Notes: generated from the sequence alone by a model not told the origin. A stretch of DNA of 64,000 nucleotides from Variovorax paradoxus (GCF_029919115.1 NZ_CP123990.1:3472001-3536000); one strand, 5' to 3'. Counted from the first letter of the stretch, positions 27,808 to 36,791 are shown. Program-made: numbers and translations.

Positions 27808-28314
27808 TCAATGCTCTTGCGTGTCTGTTGAACGAACATTTAGAGGCCAACGCCACTCCTTCGGGTCCGTGCTGAAAGATTCCTGCTCAAGACGTCGAAG
27901 CTCTGCGAAGCCGGACGACCGCGCCTTGATCTCGGTCCAAGCGCGCACGAACGCAGGTAGTTCCAGGTTTGACTTCATCCCCTCCGACCAACTGCGCCAA
28001 ACTTCCGGGGTAATGCGTCCACGAGCGCGGAGCGAGATCTGTTCGTTGGTCAGGTCCACGTAACGATAAAGCTCGTCGAATGCATCCTCGTATTCTGTAT
28101 CGGCTAGAACCTCGCCCATCAAAGCCTTCTTCGACAGTTGTCCCGCCAGTTCGCGGTACTCCTTCGCCAAGGCATCTTCAAAGGAAAGTTGTGCGAGCTC
28201 GCGGCTCGTCTTGAGCTGGTGCCTCGCATACCAGACGCCAACCGCTGCCACACAGGCTGCGACTGCCGATATGACGCTGCCGACTGCGCTAACGATATCG
28301 GTGGTATCAGACAT
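27808..28314 (-). CDS. small membrane-anchored protein of unknown function
   Basis: This 168-residue protein has one N-terminal transmembrane helix (about residues 7-29, IVSAVGSVISAVAACVAAVG) followed by a soluble helical, acidic domain. The pattern is like that of DUF4760-type single-pass proteins, many of which lie in accessory islands. No catalytic motif is seen. It is the only minus-strand gene in this part of the island and is divergent from the nuclease candidate that follows. Confidence 0.65.
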   Translation of the reverse strand: MSDTTDIVSAVGSVISAVAACVAAVGVWYARHQLKTSRELAQLSFEDALAKEYRELAGQLSKKALMGEVLADTEYEDAFDELYRYVDLTNEQISLRARGRITPEVWRSWSEGMKSNLELPAFVRAWTEIKARSSGFAELRRLEQESFSTDPKEWRWPLNVRSTDTQEH

Positions 28315-28714
28315 GGAGTCCTTGAACTTAAACGACTAAATTCCGCAGCCGCCGAAGTCGTGCCAGTGGAATGACGAGTTGCGGCCGACTGTAGCCGAAG
28401 GCCGGCCGGCGGTGCGGGGCCCAAAAGAATCAGCCGAGGTGATAGGCCGCTTGCCCGAAACCGGACCTTTGGACGGAGCTGAAGCGACTGGCCACCGCGC
28501 CGCTTTGGGCTTGGCGCTGCTATTCGCCGGCGTGTGAGCCGACATCTGACACAAGACGAAGGCTGGCGGCCGGCACTTGCGTCTCTCTAAGGGCATGAAG
28601 AAACCCGCAACTATGCGCGGTGGCCTCTCGCCCTGTGTAGAGAGCTATTTTCACGGATCGGAAATGCGCTGTGACAACCAGCCTACACTCGCCAGCACCG
28701 CTAGGGAGAAGCAA
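28315..28714. other. divergent intergenic region
   Basis: This 400-bp gap lies between divergent genes and should contain their promoters. No palindromic operator or strong promoter is evident. Mirror: 47470-47869. Confidence 0.4.
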
Positions 28715-29413
28715 ATGGCAATGTCCGATGCTCGGCGAATTTCGGAAGCCGTAGGTAGCTGGCTTCATCTTGAGTTTGCCTGCTATCGCGGAGGACTCTT
28801 TTCGGAAGCGGCGTTAAAGGCCGCGGTGGGGAGCGTTCTAAGCTCATTTCCGATTGAGGTCCATGGGGCGAGGGCCCACGCTGAAGTGAGGCACGACGCG
28901 CTCGGAACCAAGCGTCGACTGGACTATGCACTGTGTTTACGGAAAGATAACGAGATAGTTCAATCTGTCCAAGTCGCTGTTGAGTCGAAGTGGGCCGGAT
29001 CCTCCTACTGCAAGACGGAAAACATTGCCCAAGATTTCATGCGACTGATGCTGGTAAAGCGCGCGAATCCGTCAGCAAAATGCGTTTTTTTACTCGCGGG
29101 CTCTGCAACGAATCTTGCGTCAGTGCTTTCCTTGCCGCCGTTCACGACAAATGCAAAAAGCAATGTTGGGCTAAGAGCGAGCCAGACCCAGACTCGTATC
29201 ACTTTCGATCGTAGTCGGCCGACCCACATCGCAGCCTTTACTAAAGCAATCCAAGATTGGCATCCCAAAGTCGCGATTCCTGCAGGTTTTTTAGCGAAGA
29301 GCTACGGATTGCACCCGCAACAAACAGTGGTGAGAACAGTCAGGTTTCAAGCGATCGCGTGGGAGGTGATTAGTGTGGCAACCACAAACCTTGACAATGC
29401 AAGCTCCTGGTGA
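28715..29413 (+). CDS. candidate PD-(D/E)XK nuclease-like protein
   Basis: This 232-residue protein shows D70 (RRLDYALCL) followed, on the next strand, by E90-S-K92 (VAVESKWAG). That is the D...ExK arrangement of restriction-endonuclease-like nucleases. A preceding His-rich strand and a following helix (IAQDFMRLMLVK) fit the fold. No homology can be assigned by eye. The start at 28715 has GGGAGA five bases upstream; longer upstream versions lack one. It is a possible restriction or defence protein, but a non-nuclease use of the fold is also possible. Confidence 0.6.
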   Translation: MAMSDARRISEAVGSWLHLEFACYRGGLFSEAALKAAVGSVLSSFPIEVHGARAHAEVRHDALGTKRRLDYALCLRKDNEIVQSVQVAVESKWAGSSYCKTENIAQDFMRLMLVKRANPSAKCVFLLAGSATNLASVLSLPPFTTNAKSNVGLRASQTQTRITFDRSRPTHIAAFTKAIQDWHPKVAIPAGFLAKSYGLHPQQTVVRTVRFQAIAWEVISVATTNLDNASSW

Positions 29414-29716
29414 ATGTCCTTGGAACCCGACCCGTGCTTCTTCATTCGCGCTTGACAGTCGTCTCTTGAAATAGGTCCACTGCTGGGTGGATGTCTACGA
29501 AGCAGACAGCTGCGACCAGTCGCTCTTGGCCGAAGGCTGAGGTGGCCTCGGTCGGCGACAGTCCGCTTCCACTGCATACGAGTCACTACTCCACTGTGGC
29601 CTCAGCAGAGGAAACGAGGTATCGGAACTTCTTCCGGATATCGCCATACTGCTCGCGGGACCGCATCTCGAAAAGTCGCGTTACGACTATTCCTGAATGG
29701 GCCAGACCATGAGCGC
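29414..29716. other. non-coding stretch before the XRE gene
   Basis: About 300 bp without a credible gene. A 7-bp inverted GCTGAGG/CCTCAGC pair is present but too weak to call. Mirror: 46468-46770. Confidence 0.35.
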
Positions 29717-29977
29717 ATGGCCGTTTCTCTTTATCACGCTGAATACGAGGCGCTGCGCAATCTCATGCGTAGCCTTCGGGTGACGGCCGGACTGACGCAG
29801 GCGCAGATGGCCGAAGCCTTGGGGGTGGGCCAGTCCTACGTCTCTAAGCTTGAACGTGGCGAGAACTTCGTTGACGTGCTGCTGTTTGCCCGGTGGTGTT
29901 CGGTTTGCGGGGTCAAGCCAGACATCGGGTCGGAAGGAGAACAAGCTATTGAGGGCCGTTCCCATGAAACGGAATGA
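29717..29977 (+). CDS. XRE-family helix-turn-helix regulator
   Basis: This 86-residue protein is essentially one Cro/C1-type HTH domain: LRNLMRSLRVTAGLTQAQMA, then EALGVGQSYVSKLERGENFV. The length is typical of small regulators in islands or antitoxins. The neighbouring gene starts inside its last codons, so they are likely coupled. No operator is identified. Confidence 0.8.
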   Translation: MAVSLYHAEYEALRNLMRSLRVTAGLTQAQMAEALGVGQSYVSKLERGENFVDVLLFARWCSVCGVKPDIGSEGEQAIEGRSHETE

Positions 29978-30464
29978 AGGCAGACTCAAGCCTCTCTCTT
30001 GCCTCTCTCCAGATACGCCTTTCAACAGAGCTTTGATGGCGTGCAAGACCTTGGATGACCATCGTGCCTCCAGTGAAATTCGCGCGAGGCAGAGCGGCGT
30101 CGAGGAGACTCGGCGCGCAGAATTTCCGCGTCTAACGGTGTGGACGCTCGGCTCCGGGCTTTGGTCTCTGCGGGTCCCAAAAGAAAGCACCGCAACCGCC
30201 TCGAGCCGCACGCTCAAGTTGATGGCGATTGGCGGCAAACTGATCCGCCGCAGCTTGACGGGTGCCGAGGACGCGGAGCCACTGATCTCCGCATTCGCGC
30301 AGGGAGTGGTGCTGGGGTTCTACCGGCTTGCACGGAGCGACATTCCCAGCGAGTTGGAGGGCGTGGGTTTCTGGCGGCATTGCGAGTTGGCCATCGTCCA
30401 CCAAGCTGGCGTGGCCGGCGGCCGGCGGATTCGCGCGCAGGATGATCGAAACCCGAGCCGGTAA
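29964..30464 (+). CDS. hypothetical protein overlapping the XRE gene
   Basis: This is an ORF of 166 residues from the ATG at 29964, overlapping the XRE gene by 14 bp. It contains AEFPRLTVWTLGSGLWSLRV and a region enriched in Arg and Ser. I recognise no domain. The overlap and start position resemble a translationally coupled pair, but the composition is also compatible with a chance ORF, so the call is tentative. Confidence 0.35.
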   Translation: MKRNEGRLKPLSCLSPDTPFNRALMACKTLDDHRASSEIRARQSGVEETRRAEFPRLTVWTLGSGLWSLRVPKESTATASSRTLKLMAIGGKLIRRSLTGAEDAEPLISAFAQGVVLGFYRLARSDIPSELEGVGFWRHCELAIVHQAGVAGGRRIRAQDDRNPSR

Positions 30465-30496
30465 GTTGTCAGCAGTGCAGCGCCGCTCGCCCGGCG

Positions 30497-31384
30497 CTAT
30501 ACCCCGGTCGCTCCCGCACGCGACCCCCTCCACCGAAAGCAGGCCTCCCGCACCTCGTCAACCAGCGCCGACAGTGCCTCAGGCGCGGCGCCGCTCCCAC
30601 CGCGCTGAATCACAAACCGCGCTGGCGGCAGCGCCGGCAAAAAGCTCCCCGCCGCAATGGCCTTCAGCCCCGGCGACATGCCCGAGGGCGTCAGCGCGGT
30701 AATGGCCAGCCCAGTAGCGGCCGCTGCCGTCAACGCGCTCGAGCCCTGAGCGGTCAGCACGATCTGCCAATTGGCCGCGCCATGGCCCGCCAGCGATGCC
30801 AGCGCGGCTTCGCGAAAAGGGCAGGGCTCCGAAAGAAAGGCGAGCGGAATCGGCCCCTCGGGGTCGAGCAGCGACTTTTCTGAAAACGCCCAGACGAGCG
30901 GTTCCATCCACAGGGTTTCGGTGTCGCTGCCGGCATCGCACACGGTGCCGACCATCAGGTCGAGCGAGCATTCGCGCACCTGCCTGGCAAGCACGGTGCT
31001 GATGCCGCAGGTCACTTCCACATGCACGCCCGGCCTGCGGCTGCGAAAGCTCGCCAGCGCGGCAAACAGCCATTCGCTCGGAAACCCTTCAGAACAGCCT
31101 AGGCGCAGCGTGGTCGGCGCATGCCGCGGCGCCGCAAGCCTGGAGACGGCCTGCTGCTGCAGGCTGAGAATGCTCCTGGCATAACTCAGCAGCACGCTGC
31201 CTTGCGCGGTGAGCTGCAGCGAGCGGGTGGTGCGCTCGAACACGCGGCAACCCAGCTGCTCTTCCAGCCGCTTGATCTGCGCGCTCACGGCCGATTGGGT
31301 CAGGTGCATGGCGTCGGCCGCGCGGGTCACGCTGGCGTGGTCGGCAACCGAGACAAAGGCACGCAGCAGTTGGGAGTCGAGCAT
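30497..31384 (-). CDS. LysR-family transcriptional regulator
   Basis: This 295-residue protein has a standard LysR N-terminal HTH (LRAFVSVADHASVTRAADAM; LTQSAVSAQIKRLEEQLGCR) and a periplasmic-binding-like effector domain. It is divergent from the azoreductase gene with a 109-bp intergenic region, the usual arrangement for a LysR regulator and its target. The effector is unknown; oxidised quinones or electrophiles are plausible because of the target. GC content is back to core values here, so the accessory island ends just before this gene. Confidence 0.9.
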   Translation of the reverse strand: MLDSQLLRAFVSVADHASVTRAADAMHLTQSAVSAQIKRLEEQLGCRVFERTTRSLQLTAQGSVLLSYARSILSLQQQAVSRLAAPRHAPTTLRLGCSEGFPSEWLFAALASFRSRRPGVHVEVTCGISTVLARQVRECSLDLMVGTVCDAGSDTETLWMEPLVWAFSEKSLLDPEGPIPLAFLSEPCPFREAALASLAGHGAANWQIVLTAQGSSALTAAAATGLAITALTPSGMSPGLKAIAAGSFLPALPPARFVIQRGGSGAAPEALSALVDEVREACFRWRGSRAGATGV

Positions 31385-31493
31385 GGCGGTTCAGTGCGAA
31401 TGGTTCTGAATGTCTGCAAATTATGTTGCTTGTGTGCTTTGTGCGGCGTGCCTAGCCTCGGCTCACCGCAACCACTCACACTGCACACACGCC

Positions 31494-32126
31494 ATGAAAG
31501 AACTGCTGTACATCGAAACGTCGCCAAGAAAAACGCGCTCCGCCAGCATCGAGGTGGCCGGCGCGTTCATCGACGAGGTGCGGCGCATGCACCCGCAATG
31601 CCGCCTGACCACGCTGAACCCCTGGACGATGGATTTGCCCGAGCTGTCGCAAGACATGCTCGACGCCAAGTACGCCGGCATCAACGGCGTGCCGCTCACC
31701 GCCGCGCAGCAAACGGCGTGGGACGAAGTGCGGCGCATTGCCGCGCCCTTTCACACGGCAGACCACATCGTGCTTGCGGTGCCGCTCTGGAACTTTGGCA
31801 TTCCCTACAAGCTCAAGCAGCTGATCGACGTGGTCTCGCACAAAGACGTGCTTTTTCGCTTCGACGCATCGGGCCTCTCGGGCATGCTGCAGACGCGCAT
31901 GGCAACGGTGGTCTGCGCGCGGGGGCTCGACTATCCGCTGGGCAACGATGGCTCCGCGCACAAACTCGACTTTCAGCTGCCCTACATCGAAACGTGGCTG
32001 CGCTTTATCGGCGTGCGCGAGGTGCGTTCGGTCATCGTCGAAAAAACGCTGATGGGGCCAGAGGTCGATGCCGATGCAAGAGCCTCCGCAAAGCGCAGGG
32101 CCACAGAGCTTGCCAAGGGGCTCTAA
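31494..32126 (+). CDS. FMN-dependent NADH:quinone oxidoreductase/azoreductase
   Basis: This 210-residue flavodoxin-like protein begins MKELLYIETSPRKTRSASIE, with the phosphate-binding SPR-x-S loop. The FMN-binding loop VPLWNFGIPYKLKQLIDVV is present. The family reduces quinones and azo compounds with NADH and protects against electrophile stress. It is probably regulated by the divergent LysR gene. Confidence 0.88.
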   Translation: MKELLYIETSPRKTRSASIEVAGAFIDEVRRMHPQCRLTTLNPWTMDLPELSQDMLDAKYAGINGVPLTAAQQTAWDEVRRIAAPFHTADHIVLAVPLWNFGIPYKLKQLIDVVSHKDVLFRFDASGLSGMLQTRMATVVCARGLDYPLGNDGSAHKLDFQLPYIETWLRFIGVREVRSVIVEKTLMGPEVDADARASAKRRATELAKGL

Positions 32127-32180
32127 GGGTCTGAACGCCGGGCGGTTGCAGGGCCGCGCAGACTTTGACACCATGGCCGC

Positions 32181-32909
32181 ATGACCTACCAACTTCACTA
32201 CTGGCCCACCATCCAGGGCCGAGGCGAATTCGTGCGGCTCGCGCTTGAGGCGGCCGGTGCCGACTACGTGGACGTGGCGCGGCTGCCTGAGTCGAAGGGC
32301 GGCGGTGAATCTGCATTGGGCGGCCGGCTCGATGACCCGGAGATCGTGCGCCCGGCCTTCGCGCCGCCGTTCCTCATCGACGGCGACATCGTCGTCGGGC
32401 AGACCGCGGCCATCCTGCTGTACCTTGGGCCAAGGCTGGGGCTCGCGGGCGTGGGCGAATCGGACGGGCTGTGGACGCACCAGCTGCAGCTCACCATTGC
32501 CGACGTGGTGGCCGAGGCGCACGACACGCACCACCCCATATCCACCGGCGCCTACTACGAAGACCAGCGCGACGCGGCCATGCAGCGGGCGCGGGCCTTT
32601 CGCGAAGAGCGCATTCCAAAGTTTTTGAACTGGTTCGAGCGGGTGCTGCAGCGCAACCCCGCAGGGCCGGCGCACCTTGTGGGCGATGTGCTCACCTACG
32701 CCGACCTGTCGCTGTTCCAGCTGGTGGATGGGCTGCGCTATGCGTTCCCCAAGGCCGCTGCAAGGGCGCTGGCCGACACGCCCCGGGTCGAAAAGCTGCA
32801 CGACAACGTCAAGCGCCGCCAGCGCGTGCACGACTACCTGCAAAGCCCGCGCCGCATCGCGTTCAATGAAGACGGGATCTTCAGGCGCTATGCGGAGCTG
32901 GATGGTTGA
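32181..32909 (+). CDS. glutathione S-transferase family protein
   Basis: This 242-residue protein has an N-terminal thioredoxin-like domain (YQLHYWPTIQGRGEFVRLAL) with a glutathione-binding segment FLIDGDIVVGQTAAILLYLG, where QTAAI takes the place of the usual SxAI. A C-terminal helical domain follows. The N-terminal Tyr/Trp region resembles sigma/mu-like classes. It follows the azoreductase by 54 bp and could share its role in electrophile detoxification. It converges tail-to-tail with rsmI (2 bp apart). Confidence 0.85.
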   Translation: MTYQLHYWPTIQGRGEFVRLALEAAGADYVDVARLPESKGGGESALGGRLDDPEIVRPAFAPPFLIDGDIVVGQTAAILLYLGPRLGLAGVGESDGLWTHQLQLTIADVVAEAHDTHHPISTGAYYEDQRDAAMQRARAFREERIPKFLNWFERVLQRNPAGPAHLVGDVLTYADLSLFQLVDGLRYAFPKAAARALADTPRVEKLHDNVKRRQRVHDYLQSPRRIAFNEDGIFRRYAELDG

Positions 32910-32911
32910 AG

Positions 32912-33871
32912 TTATTCGGCGTCGTCCGCCGAGCCGCCATCGTTGCGAATGCGCAGCGCCGTTTCATACAGCGCATTGCGCGGCGCGCCGCTGATTTCCG
33001 CCGCCAGGCGCACGGCGGTTTTCACCGGCAGCTCGGCCAGCAATAGCCGCAGCACGCGTTCTCCCTCGGCGCCGTCGTCGCCGGCCACTGCCACGGGGTG
33101 CAGCACCAGCGCGAATTCGCCGCGCGTGCGGTCGCGGCCGGCCGCAAACCAGTCGGGCAGGGTGCTGGCGGGCACGGTCGCAATTTCTTCGAATTGCTTG
33201 GTGAGCTCGCGCCCGACGGTAATGGGCCGCTCGCCCAGCACCGCGAGTGCGCGGGCCAAAGCCTCGATGCGGTGCGGGGCCTCCAGCAGCACCACGGCGC
33301 GGGGCTCTTGCGCAAGCGCCTGCACGGCGGTGTCGCGCTCGCCCGCCTTGCTCGGGAGAAAGCCCGCAAAAACGAAGGCGCTGCTGGCGTTGCCGTCGCT
33401 GCCGTCGGCCACCAGCCCGGCCGCACCGATGAGCGTGGTCACGCTGCTGGCACCCGGCAGGGGCAGCACGCGCTGGCCGGCCGCGCGCACGGCAGCCACC
33501 AGCCGCGCGCCGGGGTCGCTTACGCCGGGCGTGCCGGCGTCGCTTACGTAGGCAATGCGCTCACCCTGGGCAAGCCGTGCGGCCACGGCCTGCGCGGCCT
33601 CGGCCTCGTTGTGCTGGTGCACGGCCAGCAGCTGGGCGTTGGGACGGTCGATGCCGTAGGCGCGCAGCAGGCTTTGGGTGTGGCGCGTGTCCTCGCAGGC
33701 CACGGCGTCGACAAGCTGCAGCACATGCAGCGCCCGCAGGGTGATGTCGGCCAGGTTGCCGATGGGCGTGGCCACCACGTAGAGCGTGCCCTGCGGATAA
33801 TGCTGCGCACCCGAGGCATCGCGCGCTGCCGCAAGAGCGGCGCCGAAGGTGGCGGGAGCGAGTGAAGCCAA
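32912..33871 (-). CDS. rsmI: 16S rRNA (cytidine(1402)-2'-O)-methyltransferase RsmI
   Basis: This 319-residue SAM-dependent tetrapyrrole-methylase-fold enzyme has TLYVVATPIGNLADITLRAL near the N-terminus and YVSDAGTPGVSDPGARLV, both RsmI hallmarks. It 2'-O-methylates C1402 in the decoding centre of 16S rRNA. No ATG fits; the best start is TTG at 33871 with GGAG seven bases upstream, giving MASLAPATFG. It is divergent from yraN, a conserved arrangement in betaproteobacteria. Confidence 0.92.
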   Translation of the reverse strand: MASLAPATFGAALAAARDASGAQHYPQGTLYVVATPIGNLADITLRALHVLQLVDAVACEDTRHTQSLLRAYGIDRPNAQLLAVHQHNEAEAAQAVAARLAQGERIAYVSDAGTPGVSDPGARLVAAVRAAGQRVLPLPGASSVTTLIGAAGLVADGSDGNASSAFVFAGFLPSKAGERDTAVQALAQEPRAVVLLEAPHRIEALARALAVLGERPITVGRELTKQFEEIATVPASTLPDWFAAGRDRTRGEFALVLHPVAVAGDDGAEGERVLRLLLAELPVKTAVRLAAEISGAPRNALYETALRIRNDGGSADDAE

Positions 33872-33916
33872 TGGATTTCTCCGAAGAAACAAAAAGAAAG
33901 CCGGCAGGGAGCAAGC

Positions 33917-34282
33917 ATGAAAACCATCACGACGAAGCATCGGGGCGATGCGGCGGAAGACGCCGCGCTCGACCATCTTCAAAATGCCGGCCTCGCGCTG
34001 GTTGGCCGCAATTATCGAACGCCCGGGCGCGGGGGCGGCGAGATCGACCTGATCATGCGCGATGCGCGCGACCAGACGCTGGTGTTCGTCGAGGTTCGCC
34101 AGCGCAGCACGGCCTCGCATGGCGGTGCCGGCGGCAGCATCACGGGCGTGAAGCAGCGGCGCATCATTTTTGCCGCGCGGCACTACCTGAACGGGCTGCG
34201 CACGCTGCCGCCGTGCCGCTTCGACGTGGTGCTGGTCGAAGAGCGCATTACCTGGCTGCAGGGGGCGTTCGACGCGGGCTAG
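33917..34282 (+). CDS. YraN family protein (UPF0102, endonuclease-like fold)
   Basis: This 121-residue protein shows the family's GDAAEDAALDHLQNAG start, RGGGEIDLIM with the Asp, and LVFVEVRQRS, where the usual ExK is ExR. The fold belongs to the PD-(D/E)XK group, with a Holliday-junction-resolvase-like topology. The cellular role is unresolved. It is divergent from rsmI and upstream of the SIS-domain gene. Confidence 0.88.
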   Translation: MKTITTKHRGDAAEDAALDHLQNAGLALVGRNYRTPGRGGGEIDLIMRDARDQTLVFVEVRQRSTASHGGAGGSITGVKQRRIIFAARHYLNGLRTLPPCRFDVVLVEERITWLQGAFDAG

Positions 34283-34374
34283 CGTCTTTGGCGGCGGCGC
34301 GGGAACTCGGCGCGCGCTGGAGGCTCCACACCGCAAACGTCTTGTTTCATTGCCCCCCGGTATCATCCCGCCCC

Positions 34375-35019
34375 ATGCTCGAGCAACGGATTCAGCAACA
34401 TTTCATCGATAGCGCCGACCTTAAATACCAGGCCGGCCCAGTCCTCAGCAAACCCATATCGCAAGCCATGCAGGCCATCCTGGCGTGCGTGACGAGCGGC
34501 GGCAAGGTGCTGGCCTGCGGTGCGGGCGTGTCGGGCCTGCTTGCGGCCCAGTTCGCGGCGCAGTTTGTGGGCCGCTTCGAACGCGAGCGGCCCGAGCTGG
34601 GCGCCATTGCGCTGCCCGGCGACAGCACCGACCCCATGGCCGACAGTGCCAACGCAATAGACGCCGACCGTTTTGCCCGCCAGGTGCGCGCGCTCGGCCA
34701 GGCCGGCGACGTGCTGCTTGCCATCAGCGCCAGCGGGCACTCGGCCGCGGTTCTGGCCGCGGTGCTGGCTGCGCATGAGCGCGACATGACGGTGGTGGCC
34801 CTGCTCGGCAATGCCAGCATCGGCCAGCCGGCGGCGCCCGCTGCGGGCAGCACCGGCACCGGCGGCGCCATCGGCCGCGCGCTGCGCGAAACTGATGTTC
34901 AGATTGGTGTGTCGCACGAGCGTGCGGCACGCATCCACGAAGTCCACCTGCTCGCACTGCATTGCCTGTGCGACGGCGTGGATGCCCAGCTACTCGGAGA
35001 ACAGGAAGCTTCCACATGA
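34375..35019 (+). CDS. SIS-domain protein (DiaA/GmhA-like)
   Basis: This 214-residue protein has a single sugar-isomerase (SIS) domain. VLACGAGVSGLLAAQFAAQF and VLLAISASGHSAAVLAAVLA are the two phosphosugar-binding loops. In this locus the E. coli counterpart is DiaA, which binds DnaA and promotes replication initiation; GmhA-type phosphoheptose isomerase is the alternative. It overlaps the BON lipoprotein gene by ATGA. Confidence 0.85.
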   Translation: MLEQRIQQHFIDSADLKYQAGPVLSKPISQAMQAILACVTSGGKVLACGAGVSGLLAAQFAAQFVGRFERERPELGAIALPGDSTDPMADSANAIDADRFARQVRALGQAGDVLLAISASGHSAAVLAAVLAAHERDMTVVALLGNASIGQPAAPAAGSTGTGGAIGRALRETDVQIGVSHERAARIHEVHLLALHCLCDGVDAQLLGEQEAST

Positions 35020-35786
35020 CGACGACACCATTCCAACGCCTCGCCATTGCATTCGCCTCGGGAGCCGTGCTGGTTGCCGGGCTTTCCGGCTGCGTGCCGC
35101 TTGTGGTGGGCGGCGCGGCCGCAATGGGCGTGGGCATGGTGGCGACCGACCGCCGCAGCTCCGGCGCCCAGCTGGACGACCAGGGCATCGAGCTGCGCGC
35201 GGCCGCCCGCGTGCGCGAGATTGCCAACGACAACATGTACGTGAGCGTGACCAGCTACAACCGCCAGGTGCTGCTGACCGGCGCCGTGGGCAACGAGGCC
35301 GACCGCCGCCGCGTCGAAGAGGTGGTGCAGCGCGTGGACAACGTGCGCACGGTGGTCAACGAGCTCACCATCGGCCAGCCCAGCACCTTCCAGGACCGCT
35401 CGAACGACGTGTTCATCAGCGGCAAGGTCAAGGCCTCGCTGCTCGACGCCAAGGACATCTTCGCCAATTCGTTCAAGGTGGTAACCGAACGCGGCGTGGT
35501 CTACCTGATGGGCATCGCCACCCGCCGCGAGACCGACCGCGCGACCGAAATCACCCGCGGCATTGCCGGTGTGCAAAAGGTGGTGCGCGTGGTCGAGATC
35601 GTGAGCGAGGCCGAGCTGGCCAGCCAGGCCCAGCGCGGCGGTACGGGCGCTGCCCCTGCGCCGGCACCTAGCTCGGTGGCTCCGGCGCCTTCTTCGTCAT
35701 CGTCGTCGCGCGTGCCGCTGCCGCCGATGGAGCCGCTGCCGCCGGCCGGCCAGCCGGGCGCCGCAACCACTACGCCCGTGCGCTGA
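35016..35786 (+). CDS. BON-domain outer-membrane lipoprotein (DolP/YraP-like)
   Basis: This 256-residue lipoprotein has lipobox AGLSGC with Cys26. Two BON domains follow (about residues 47-115 with LLTGAVGNEADRRRVEEVVQ, and about 125-190 with GVVYLMGIATRRETDRATEI). A Pro/Ser/Ala-rich tail ends the protein. DolP-type proteins bind anionic phospholipid in the outer membrane and support envelope integrity. Its ATG overlaps the SIS stop codon. Confidence 0.9.
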   Translation: MTTTPFQRLAIAFASGAVLVAGLSGCVPLVVGGAAAMGVGMVATDRRSSGAQLDDQGIELRAAARVREIANDNMYVSVTSYNRQVLLTGAVGNEADRRRVEEVVQRVDNVRTVVNELTIGQPSTFQDRSNDVFISGKVKASLLDAKDIFANSFKVVTERGVVYLMGIATRRETDRATEITRGIAGVQKVVRVVEIVSEAELASQAQRGGTGAAPAPAPSSVAPAPSSSSSSRVPLPPMEPLPPAGQPGAATTTPVR

Positions 35787-35815
35787 TCTCTGGCGAGCGC
35801 CAGGCCAGGCAAAAC

Positions 35816-35842
35816 AAAAAGCCCGCTTGCGCGGGCTTTTTT
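35816..35842. terminator. bidirectional intrinsic terminator
   Basis: AAAAAGCCCGC, loop TTGC, GCGGGCTTTTTT. The perfect stem with A and T tails lies between the convergent BON lipoprotein and dehydrogenase genes. Confidence 0.9.
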
Positions 35843-36750
35843 CATTTGAGCCGGATGATCAGGCTCGACGTGTCCCAGCGGCTGCCGCCGGCCTGCTGCA
35901 CGTCGGCATAGAACTGGTCGACCAGCGCGGTCACCGGCACGCGCGAGCCGTTGCGCTTGGCCTCGTCGAGCACCAGGCCCAGGTCCTTGCGCATCCAGTC
36001 GACGGCAAAGCCATAGTCGAACTTGCCTTCGATCATGGTCTTGCCGCGGTTGTCCATTTGCCAGCTTTGCGCGGCGCCCTTGCCAATCACTTCGAGCACG
36101 GCTTTCATGTCGAGGCCGGCGCGCTGGCCGAATGCAATCGCTTCGGAGAGGCCCTGCACCAGGCCGGCAATGGCAATCTGGTTGACCATTTTGGCGAGCT
36201 GGCCCGCACCGCTGGCGCCCAGCAACGTAACGGCGCGCGCAAAGGCGTTGATGACTGGCTTGACGCGCTCGAAGCTGGCCTTGTCGCCGCCGCACATCAC
36301 GGTGAGCGCGCCGTTCTGCGCGCCGGCCTGGCCGCCGGAAACCGGTGCGTCGATGAAGTGCAGGCCCAGTGCCTGTGCCGCGCTCGAAAGCTCGCGCGCC
36401 ACGTCGGCCGAAGCGGTGGTGTGGTCGACGAACACGGCGCCTTTTTTCATGCTTGCGAAGGCGCCGTTGGGGCCCAGCACCACGGAGCGCAGGTCGTCGT
36501 CGTTGCCCACGCAGCTGAACACGATGTCGGCGCCGGCGGCGGCATCGCGCGGCGTGGCTGCGTAGCGGCCCGGCGGGCCGAATTCGGCAACCCAAGCCTC
36601 GGCCTTGGCCGGTGTGCGGTTGTAGACCGTGACGTTGTGGCCGGCCTTGGCCAGGTGGCCGGCCATCGGCCCGCCCATGACGCCAAGGCCCAGAAAGGCC
36701 ACCGTCTGCGCAGGGGTGGATTCGTAGGTTCGGGTGTTGATGCTGCTCAT
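35842..36750 (-). CDS. NAD(P)-dependent beta-hydroxyacid dehydrogenase (3-hydroxyisobutyrate dehydrogenase-like)
   Basis: This 302-residue enzyme has a Rossmann domain opening FLGLGVMGGPMAGHLAKAG, the substrate-binding DAPVSGGQAGAQNG and the catalytic Lys in GQLAKMVNQIAIAG. These are the signatures of the 3-hydroxyisobutyrate/tartronate-semialdehyde reductase family. The substrate cannot be chosen from the sequence. The ATG at 36750 is used; a TTG two codons upstream is less likely. Confidence 0.9.
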   Translation of the reverse strand: MSSINTRTYESTPAQTVAFLGLGVMGGPMAGHLAKAGHNVTVYNRTPAKAEAWVAEFGPPGRYAATPRDAAAGADIVFSCVGNDDDLRSVVLGPNGAFASMKKGAVFVDHTTASADVARELSSAAQALGLHFIDAPVSGGQAGAQNGALTVMCGGDKASFERVKPVINAFARAVTLLGASGAGQLAKMVNQIAIAGLVQGLSEAIAFGQRAGLDMKAVLEVIGKGAAQSWQMDNRGKTMIEGKFDYGFAVDWMRKDLGLVLDEAKRNGSRVPVTALVDQFYADVQQAGGSRWDTSSLIIRLK

Positions 36751-36791
36751 GGGCAAGAGCTTAAGCCCAACCCCGCACCCGAGTCACGCGG

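Noticed and set aside
29520..29620. Inverted GCTGAGG/CCTCAGC pair upstream of the XRE gene as an operator
   Set aside because: Only seven matching bases with a long spacer, which is within chance in this sequence.
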